This document shows, in pieces, positions 56,701 through 64,000 of a stretch of DNA of 64,000 bases. The stretch is from assembly GCA_022457155.1 (NCBI GenBank), contig JAJGOT010000358.1:437501-501500 (forward strand), in the 5' to 3' direction. The notes under the pieces were generated by a model. That model searched no databases. It was not told the origin of the DNA and saw nothing but the letters and a program-made list of their open reading frames with translations. The DNA is from Cladopsammia gracilis. Its lineage: Eukaryota > Cnidaria > Anthozoa > Scleractinia > Dendrophylliidae. Positions within the stretch are counted from its first letter, which is position 1. Every line of letters begins with the position of its first letter. A program made the position numbers and the translations under genes.

Positions 56701-58278
56701 TTTCAGCAGATTTTGGCCGAAGAGAAGAAAACCTTGTCTCTTGACAAACCGCTGACCAGTAGTGACAGTGTGTTTCTTAACAAGCTTGGAATTCGTGCCA
56801 GACCCCGGCAGATGTTGTTAAGAGTTCATTCTGCGCCAAAGAGCATAATTCAAGAATATGGAATTTTGTTTAAACTCCTAAATGGTAAGAAAAAAATAAA
56901 TAAAGAACTCTGTTCGACGCGTTCAGATGGTGGGAAGCTACACGAAGGGAATATTTTGGGCACAGAAAAAAGCGAAGAAATCTATCCGCCTACGTTAGCA
57001 CACGCAATACTTTGTTTTTCTTCGCTTGCCGCCTATCCATCGCTCCGCGCTATCTGAACGCCTGGAACATGCACAAAGTATTTTGATAGAATCGAATTGC
57101 AGGTGTGCTTGTTTTGCAGTTGTTAACGATAGATAACCCTCTTCGACTATGATATTTCAAAATTACTTTCTTTCCACAAAACTGTTTTCTGCGCGTCGTA
57201 CTTTGATTGTGGTTTAAACATGGTTTTAAGCCGATCAAAACGCGCGTAGCTGCCGCACGCGTCACTGCTCACGCATCACGCATTACGTGTCACGCGTCAG
57301 GTATGCCACCAAATTACTCCAAAACTCCTGCAGTATATGTCGCATGAAACATGATGAAACTGTTTACGCTTCGTTTGCACAACGGATTCAAATTTCCTGA
57401 GAATAAACGCGACTGCATATCGCTGGAAAAAACCTCTGAAAACTCTATTTCATCAGTGTGTCACCAGGGTCGGATCCAGGAGAGGCATTGCTAGGGTTCA
57501 ACCAAGACACATTAGTTTTGAATGTTTTCAATGCAAATATAACCCTTAACCGCGGTCAAACGAGAGAAATAGGCCATTTGCACGATGACGTCATATGACT
57601 ACAACTACCAGAATCCTTCAGTTTTTTGTTTTGTAGTGCAAATTAGGGCTATTGTTATTTAAACCGCACTGGGATTACAAAATTTAAATAAGAAAGGAAA
57701 AACGAAATGAATTCTGGTAGTTGTAGTCAAATGACGCCATCGTGCAAAAGTTAAGCAAAGTACTTAAAAGTTAAGGTTGTCATTTTCACTGTTTAAAGTT
57801 TAATGCATTGCCAATACACTGTCAACTTACCAAACGTTTTGAAAGTTTACCAAAAAAGTTCTAAGCGTTTAAAAACTGTGAACTGCAGAATTGTCGGCGC
57901 CATTTGCCAACATAAGTTTAATCAGGCGCAAAGAGTTTTGTTCAGTTTTCAACGGAATAAAGCTCATCATTTTGAGAAAAATTAAAAGATAGTAACGTCA
58001 ATTATTTTTTTATACATCCTTGCCCATATTTTCATTTAATATTAAATAAAATCCCACTTAATAATACGAAAAACGCCTCGGACGTTTGACCGCGGTGGAC
58101 ACAGACACATTAGTGGGTTTTTGAATGCATATATAATCCCCACCTCCTTTTCAATTATATAATCTAAAAGGGACACTTCTACTAACAGGCATGTACCCCA
58201 AATTTTTAATATTCTTATATTTTTTCCACAGAGCTATCAGAGGACAAGTGGCAAGAATTTGAGACCATGATCGACTGA
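50782..58278 (+). CDS. Gasdermin-like protein, copy B (6 coding exons, 391 aa)
   Basis: Exons 50782-51065, 52638-52887, 53485-53776, 55250-55368, 56701-56884 and 58232-58278 have exactly the lengths and phases of copy A. No stop or shift occurs. AATAAA lies at 58345-58350. By eye 28 of 391 residues differ: 9 in exon 1, 6 in exon 2, 7 in exon 3, 2 in exon 4, 4 in exon 5 and none in exon 6. Several change charge (E59K, A75E, G154D), or remove or add Cys (S5C, C162G). The basic-aromatic KRNRKWWKRP and the DLRD at 134-137 are kept. Both copies are therefore likely to be expressed genes, perhaps with different triggers or partners. The ATG is again preceded by an acceptor (TTTACTCTCAG). Function inferred as for copy A: a membrane-pore protein held inactive by a short C-terminal domain. 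Confidence 0.72.
51290..51322 (+). ncRNA. Hammerhead-like core of Penelope type
   Basis: CCGACGA, then GGGC-loop-GCTC (stem II), then GAAACGTCAGC. The core CUGANGA has one change (U to C). The segment around it, to about 51400, with TTATCGACTCAGTCGATAAA, looks like the terminal repeat of a Penelope-like element within intron 1 of copy B. Confidence 0.4.
52275..52557 (+). mobile_element. CCAAT-rich element, unexpanded orthologue in intron 1 of copy B
   Basis: TAGAGCAGTTTATCCAATTG to TCAGTTGAAAACCGCTC. The left flank CATAACCAGTAACACATCGA equals that of the copy A element (19178-19195), which shows that both descend from one insertion before the duplication. Confidence 0.8.
52925..53250 (+). 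repeat. Tandem repeat of about 105 bp in intron 2, copy B
   Basis: About three units with CACCACAGGAAAGTACT and GCTTTCATTTGAATGGT, orthologous to the array at 20690-21215 but shorter and without the AT tract. Confidence 0.7.
53801..53907 (-). mobile_element. CCAAT-rich element, inverted fragment
   Basis: TAGAGCGGTTATCAATGAAG, then GCTTTGGTTTTGCATTGCTA and TGTGATTGGCTAAAAAATCT: the right half of the family in reverse orientation, just downstream of exon 3 of copy B. Confidence 0.65.
53931..54170 (+). mobile_element. LINE reverse-transcriptase C-terminal fragment
   Basis: The frame reads NTIIIHNYNTCSRDDFHLPC, VRTNWGKQRFMYHSVVDWNS and LSQDIRDTSIFSYFKSKLK. 'HNYNTRxxxxxHLPxxRTNxGKxxxxYxxxxxWNxL' is the usual C-terminal end of many animal LINE polyproteins. 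Only the last 80 residues are left. Intron 3 of copy B only. Confidence 0.7.
54364..54545. mobile_element. Foldback element of about 180 bp
   Basis: TACACCACTTTCATAATGGC mirrors GCCATTATGAAAGTGGTGTA. The arms of about 75 bp also contain TTTATTCTTTTATATGTATG and CTGGCCTCGTT. Short loop, intron 3 of copy B. Confidence 0.75.
54729..55176 (+). mobile_element. TTAAGTAATG-ended MITE, copy 4 (intron 3 of copy B)
   Basis: TTTAAGTAATGATCCGCATAAG to TTCTTATGTAGAGCATTACTTAA. Best ends of the family; same orientation as copy 3. Confidence 0.75.
55384..55625. mobile_element. hAT-like MITE with target-site duplication (intron 4 of copy B)
   Basis: Perfect inverted ends CAGGAGCCCATTACT / AGTAATGGGCTCCTG, with the next GGAGCGTGCAACTCC also paired. 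TCATAAG is duplicated on both sides (55377-55383 and 55626-55632). Copy A has the same site once (near 23700), an empty-site control. Confidence 0.85.
55705..56550 (-). mobile_element. Insertion of about 0.85 kb specific to copy B, with a terminal palindrome and a possible exon
   Basis: Unit A reads straight through this point. A palindrome at 56454-56550 (GGTTATTTTTAGGCACCTCG, central CTCGGGCTTCGCCCTCGG) forms one end. On the minus strand, 56239-56048 is open (FLIQNSFNGSLNVSSKLDEE, LATEQPRGAYDNAQFSVAEV) up to a GTAAGT. It looks like a captured or element-encoded exon, but I recognise no family. Confidence 0.45.
57577..57748. mobile_element. MITE with TTTGCACGATGACG ends (intron 5 of copy B)
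   Basis: Inverted ends of about 40 bp: TTTGCACGATGACGTCATAT with GACTACAACTACCAGAAT faces ATTCTGGTAGTTGTAGTC with CGTGCAAA. Absent from copy A. Confidence 0.75.
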
Positions 58279-58446
58279 TCGTCAAGAAGATTGGAAATCA
58301 TTTTGGCAATTTCATGATCACCGACTTTGTTTCTTAACAGGCCAAATAAATGAGAGACGTAAAAAGTACCGGCTTCAAAGTAGCATTTTTCTGGTGATGA
58401 AAATCCCAAGCTAAACGTTCTAACATTGATGACAATAAACACTTCA

Positions 58447-58600
58447 ACCTGGTCCCGATGGAAACCGTGAATGTTGTTTCCCGAGAATCTGGATGTTTAC
58501 CCAGACGAAGTCGAGGAAAACATCGAGATTCGAGGGAAACAAAATTCACTGTTTCCCGAGGGATCAGTCATTAAGTGATTTGTTACATAGCAGCAGAAAA
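58447..58600 (+). mobile_element. GGTCCCGAGGGAAAC element, copy 4
   Basis: ACCTGGTCCCGATGGAAACC, an inverse CACTGTTTCCCGAGGGATCA, then GTCATTAAGTGATTTGTTAC. It extends beyond the matching fragment in unit A. Confidence 0.5.
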
Positions 58601-58604
58601 ACAC

Positions 58605-60838
58605 AACACAACACAGTTAAAAAAACCCGTCGAGCACTCGAGGTAAACATCAATCGCATCATAATCAATATCATGCCACCTTTTATTTTTTGTCATGGTC
58701 TGATTGCGTGTGCTAGCGGACAACAGTGCAATGTTTCCTTCTGACGACGTCAAAATTGTTGCCCGCTTAGGACAATTAGCGGGAAACAGTTTGTTTGTTA
58801 GATGTCACGTGACCATGAATCAACCAATCAACGCGCGCGTTGTATTGACAAAAACTCCAGCTATGTAACAACATTTCTTGTTTCAACTTTGTTGGTTGCA
58901 ACTTTCTGCTTTTGGTGGAAATATTCATTCTGCGGTACAATAAACCACTTGAGTTGCTGAAATAACACTCGAAAACCTTGTTGCAAATCACTCGTGTTGT
59001 TCCAAAATCCCGCGTGGTCTATTGCTTAACTATATAGGTTGTTATTAAACACTATTGTCTTGCCTAGGATATAGCAACCTCATTCTGACTCCACTAAGAC
59101 GAGACATTCAATGTGAAATGCGTTTATTGAGAATGAGCCAGTCAGTCATCTGATGGATGTGTCCTACTAACATATTCTTTACATTCTCCTGACCTTTGTA
59201 AATTACATTTCACGTACAGAAAATTGTGGCACGCCAGATACAAAATCCACTAAAAACCACTCTTTAGAAGTGGCCCAAAATTGTGGAAACGTATACTCCC
59301 CGATGAAATATTACATTGTCTAACCTATTTGAAAGACTGAAACTTAAACGAAAAAGGAAAAAAAAATAATATATATAGATAGGCTGAGCCTATAACAGCG
59401 TCGCTCTCTGAACAGAAAGCCGATAATAAACTTAACTAAGATGAAAGGTCGGAAACACAATAATTAAGATTGAAGACCGGGCTATTTTTCAATTTTAGCA
59501 ATTCTCAAAAACAGACTTACGTGACCGTCTGCACAGTACATTTAGACCCGTACAAAAGTTCACAAAAACAACTTTTTCTCCGTCTAGATACTAGTAAAAT
59601 AAAATACATATGTTGCTTATCAAAAATTGTCCGAGAAACTGATTTGGATATCAAAATTGCAAAAAAATACACAAACATATTTGCATAAGGCTACGCGAGT
59701 GAAGTTTAGAACTACAAAATCCAAGTATTGTTTTGTTTACATAAAATCGCTTTTCAACCTATGTAATGAATGAACAAACACATAAAAATGGACAACACAA
59801 TCTTCTTTCGAAAAATTGTATTCAAATCTCCATAAGTTTATGTTTAAAAGCAAAACGCGAACCATTCATAGCTCATCAAGGCCGAGCTGCCTTTCATGAA
59901 AGAAATCAAAACGACTGAATTTAAGCACGTTTATAAACAATTCTCCAAAACTAGCGAGAAGACAAAGAAAAAGTCAATCACAGATTGATATCAACGTAAA
60001 TTCCCATCGAAAATGTAATCTGTTTTACCTTTAAGTCCCTCGCTTAATTGCTTGGAAATTCTTTAAATCTCTGCTTTTAATTCTTTGGTTGTGAAATCCG
60101 TAATGAAAACAAACATCTCGGATGTTGTGTTGCGTCATACGCGCATGTTTTGCGATGTAATACGCGCCCGCGAACTAACCCTGTCCAACACGGGCGCACG
60201 GCACACGTGCGCCCGCGAAACATTCCGCTAGCCATGACCATGAAAAATGCGGGCATTGGTTCTATGAGTACGGGGCTGCGCAGCCGGGCCTTCGGCCCGG
60301 CGAGTGCTCCGCTATAACGTAGCAGAAGACTGGCCAACGTAGAATGATAAAACGTTAAATAGTCCTGAACTGTCCCATGAGGACACGCGAGACTCTATGC
60401 CGTGCCGCCAGAATAATAAATTCTGACTAATTCGTTCCTACGTCACTCAGTCGTCAGAAATTCCATTTATGACCTCAGGCAGCAATGAAAGGCGGCTGTA
60501 TTCGCAAGCAAGCTACTGTCCAGTAAAATATAAAGTTACCTCGGTCGGTTTTCGCTATTTTAGTCAGCATGGTGTTCTTGGTCAGCATGGTGTTCTGTTG
60601 TTCGAATACACCCAATCACGTGGTTATCGTATGTAATAGAAAGCCAATACAGAGAATCAGATTTTTATGATTTGGGTTGAGAGAGACTCTTACAATATTG
60701 ATGAGTCAGTACAAGAGAACATTATGTTCTGTTGGTCAGTATGATATAATTATGTATATAATATCTATGCAAAGTTAAATCTATTCATTAAATCTTTATT
60801 TAAATTGTTAATCAATCTCTTACACTAAAAAATTGAAA
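58605..60838. other. Intergenic DNA with a possible LINE tail
   Basis: No gene supported. At 59262-59333 the plus strand reads SGPKLWKRILPDEILHCLTY before a stop, like the end of another LINE reverse transcriptase. At 60280-60305 a GC-rich hairpin (GCCGGGCCTTCGGCCCGGC) is present in a CpG-rich stretch. Confidence 0.35.
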
Positions 60839-60966
60839 GCAACTTTTGAGCAACTTTTGGATTTTGGGGCAACTTTTGAGCAACTTTTAGAGTTTTGGAG
60901 CAACTTTTGAGAAACTTTTTCAGAAAATTGGAGCAACTTTTTGAGAAAATTGGAGCAACTTGTGGA
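60839..60966 (+). repeat. GAGCAACTTTTGAG tandem repeat
   Basis: About eight imperfect units of GGAGCAACTTTTGAGAAA, 15-25 bp each. Confidence 0.75.
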
Positions 60967-61658
60967 CAGCCCTACCCCTTGCCCCACCCCCATTTTTGCT
61001 TATTCTACTGGTACTAGTATGTTTGCGATTGCAACTGAAGCAAAACCCGCGGAACATAACCTCGTCCCCAGGACTTGTCTGCTTTCAACGTCCGCCCCGC
61101 CATTTTGAAATTACCGTAGAGTTCCGATGGTAGCGACCCCTCGTTACTCGGGAATTAGCAGCCTTTGGCATGTTTGGGGGTCGCTACTTTCGGGATTTGC
61201 TAGCGGCCACAAAAAATTGACGTTACTTTCGGGGGGTCGTTTACTTTCGTAACACTACGGTGAGCGCGGAAGGTTGTGGGGGCAAGGTTGCCGGAACACA
61301 TGTTTTCGGACCTCGGCCTCCTTGCGCTTTTTTCTTTCTTCCCGTTCCCGTCCCCATCCCCACCCCCAACCCCCTCCTCGTACTAAATATAGCATATTTT
61401 ACGCATGGCATTAATTTTAGCAAATCTTAATATCAATCTATGTCAGTTTAGTTAAATGGCCTGGACGTACTGCATGCGCAGCTGCATTTACTCAATACAC
61501 TAATCTGTTGTTTTGTTGTATCAGTATTTAAAAATTGCATGCACGACGTCACAAAATCAGTAAAAAAAAAACACTGAAATATGATTGTATATTAGTTTAG
61601 TGCTTGGAGACAGGCGTGAAGTTACTGATGTCTCCAGCAACGTTTCAATACGGTATAT

Positions 61659-62378
61659 TTAAGGTTACAGTGTACCTTCAGATCGAAAATTTATTGAAAT
61701 TTTTTTTTTGGCGTTAAAATAAAGTTTACAGAATGAACTTTCATCCAAAAAAAAAAAAGTATCGAAAAATAGTGAAAATGACGGTATAACTTTTGTGGGC
61801 GGAGTTTGTTTATTAAGCTATGTGTTTTTTTTTTAAGCGCCGTTTTCTCAAAGTTAATTTTTCGCTTGTTGGGGACACTTTAAAGAGCTACAACTCAAAG
61901 GGAATTTGTTCGATTTTCCTTAAATTTGGACAGAAGCTAGGCTAACATATAATCAACAAAAACGTGTCGGCGAATTTCTTAATTCCGAAAACTTTTTCGT
62001 CAAGAGGCATTTCCGTGCGATCATTCCAATTTTTTTCTCCCCTTTTCGAAAATATTCTGTAACTTTTCACTGCAATTGAATATGGAAAATCGCCGACACG
62101 TTTTTTTAGCGCTTCGTGTGCGGAAACCCGAGAACAAATCAAATTAGCAAAATATGATAATCGCTTTGAGTTATAGCGTTTTAAAGCTGATTCGGACGTT
62201 CGAATTTAGACGTCGTAAAAAATTCGACAATTCATTTTATTACCAAATGGTTTCCATATTTAGATAGCCAGCTCTATAAGCTTTAATTTGATATCTCGGT
62301 TTAGGTATATTAAGTGTAATCTTAAGACGCTAGAGCTGTTATACTGGAGACACCCCCGAAGGTACACTGTAACCTTAA
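61659..62378. mobile_element. TTAA-flanked non-autonomous element, 712 bp
   Basis: TTAA lies at 61659-61662 and 62375-62378. The element has perfect 17-bp inverted ends GGTTACAGTGTACCTTC / GAAGGTACACTGTAACC. TTAA duplication and short ends are the marks of piggyBac-type elements. The interior has paired stretches (AACGTGTCGGCGA / CGCCGACACGTTT) and no transposase. Confidence 0.75.
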
Positions 62379-64000
62379 AAGGGTCAAGGCAATATATACA
62401 TTGATAATAGCTAGAGAAAATAATTGGACAGATTGTCAAAGGTTATATATAGATTATAAAAGATTGTAAAAGGGAAAAACTTCCCTGGCTCATGTTTATG
62501 CCAATCGGGCAGCGATTCTGTGTCGCGTTTAACGGGAGTATTTTGCGAAACCGATGCGGCCGCGCGTGTACATTCCCGCCTTTTTTATGGTCTTTACGGT
62601 ACATGGTCACTACACTATGGTATTTCAAAAATGTTTTAATAGCACAGAGTTTTCCATATGTGAAATTTTCTTTTCGGTTTTGTTGTCGTTTTTAAAGGAA
62701 TTTAGGTGAAACATTTAAAATTTGATAACATTTCACCACGAGTTCCAAGAATTGAATTTTTCCAAGGTAATTTGTAACTGCGAAAAAGAGAAGAAATACC
62801 GTGGACTTAGCTACAGGCAGCCTTTAACTGAGTCGCCCTGTTCTTCTTTAATTCGATTTTATCGTATTTTCTTAATTGTCTTAACAACAAGCCACAAATA
62901 AAGGCTGGATTCTGAAAGCACCTGCAACAGGATGACTAAGTGAAGTTTCCGCCGTCTCAAACACGGTTTTATGCATTTCTCATTTTTTATACTCCGTGAA
63001 TGCCGGAGTTATTTGAAGAAATAACTTCCTTAGAGAATATAGGCGGGGAAAACGTAATGTTGACTATTTTAAACTCACGGAATAAATCTAAAACGGCTAA
63101 TAAGTTACCAAGTATATGGCAATTTAAATTCTTGAATGTAATTTTGCGAAACGAAATACAAGGCCTTCTGTACTTAGTAAATGTTTATTTTATAAAACGA
63201 ACCACGATATTAATTTGCGATGCCATTTTTGTGTCTTTTTTGCTGAAAACTCAGGTGAATCTACATTTTGTGTAATTGCAAATATAAATTAATTTTAATC
63301 GGTAACAGCTTAAATAGATTCATTTTATTTATACTTTTGTATTGCCACAAGCTTTTGTGTACAAATTGACAGATCAAGGTTGCATGCGATTGGATAAAGA
63401 ATGAATATCGCTCAAAATGTTTCCAACTTGGCACATGGTTAGAAAATAACAAAATTGGGCACTGAGACCTTGGGGCGCCATCAAAGCCACTTAAAAACAT
63501 AACAACACTTACTACACGACAACATTTCCCTCGCATCGCACGCAATATTTGATATTCATTAATTCTGCCCTCTCAACTATTCACCAAGCCGAGGATATGA
63601 CCACCTTGTAACGTGTCATTAACATAAGGATAATGTTAAAATTAGCAGCAACAGACTTTCATGGTTTTTAGTTGATATTAAAATATTCATTTGTTATTTT
63701 TAAGTTTCTAGTTCATATTTATAAATGCCATAAATATACCCTGAAAAAGGCAAGCTCAAAAACGCGTGTTCCATATCGACAAACCCTTTCACGCTCCAAC
63801 AAATCACATATATTATATATTTTATTTTTTAGCCATATGTGGCGTGAATTAGAAAGCATTAGCTACGCAAAAGAATAAATAAACACAGTTGACAATAGTC
63901 CGTTCAAAGATCACAAATAATTTATGTGGCCTTTAAAATAAACCCGTCAAACTTAGTTGAAAGTTATCGATCATATTATTTTGTACAACTGAGATATAGA
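62379..64000. other. Intergenic DNA, no gene supported
   Basis: A 91-residue frame at 63000-63275 (MPELFEEITSLENIGGENVM ...) has no recognised motif, no splice framing and AT-rich codons. I do not call it a gene. Confidence 0.4.

Larger units (their letters stand above)
49725..58570 (+). repeat. Segmental duplication, unit B
   Basis: Direct-orientation counterpart of 17070-25895. Unit B has extra insertions at about 49840-50690, 55384-55625, 55705-56550 and 57577-57748, and lacks the minisatellite, the MITE in intron 5 and the Penelope remnant of unit A. Confidence 0.85.

Noticed and set aside
60077..60337. 86-residue GC-rich minus-strand frame
   Set aside because: It coincides with a CpG-rich stretch with a strong hairpin. 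Arg/Ala/Gly-rich composition without a domain.
1..64000. tRNA, rRNA, bacterial operons or viral genes
   Set aside because: I saw no convincing tRNA cloverleaf, rRNA segment, ribosome-binding-site organisation or virus-specific gene. The retroelement pieces are LINE or Penelope type, not viral.

Overview
This 64-kb window is eukaryotic nuclear DNA: AT-rich, with short exons separated by kilobase introns, GT-AG splice sites, AATAAA signals, many short inverted-repeat (MITE-like) elements, LINE and Penelope-like fragments, (AAT)n microsatellites and long G or C homopolymers. The repeat types and gene content suggest an anthozoan cnidarian, most likely a stony coral. That placement is inference; nothing was searched.

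Layout. (1) 1-4.5 kb holds the 3' end of a plus-strand U1/JAZ-type zinc-finger gene, with LINE tails and (AAT)n tracts in its last intron. (2) 4.5-10.3 kb is repeat-rich intergenic DNA with several clear inverted-repeat elements. (3) 10.45-11.32 kb is an intronless Kruppel-like factor, closest by its fingers to KLF15, with a CCAAT box, a weak TATA-like site and a polyadenylation signal. (4) 12-17 kb is repeats. (5) 17.79-25.60 kb is a six-coding-exon gene that I read as an invertebrate gasdermin-like protein of 391 residues. (6) 26-30 kb is repeats. (7) 30.5-49.6 kb holds a SAM-domain gene whose first exon is damaged, an intronless kinase pseudogene, decayed pieces of a SAMD3-like gene, a Penelope-like GIY-YIG ORF and a Death-domain gene. 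(8) 50.78-58.28 kb is a second complete copy of the gasdermin-like gene with identical exon lengths and phases, differing at 28 of 391 residues. (9) 58.6-64 kb is repeats, including a TTAA-flanked element of about 0.7 kb.

The main biological point is a direct duplication, with unit starts about 32.6 kb apart, of a gasdermin-like (membrane-pore, lytic cell death) gene. It brackets a Death-domain gene and SAM-domain exons, so it may be a small cell-death or immunity cluster. The two copies also act as filled/empty-site controls for one another. Several elements are present in only one copy, and a CCAAT-rich element in intron 1 has grown a 32-bp minisatellite only in copy A.

Limits: all exon models come from reading frames and splice sites by eye. 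Family names rest on motif recognition, not alignment. The gasdermin call is the one most in need of a profile or structure check.
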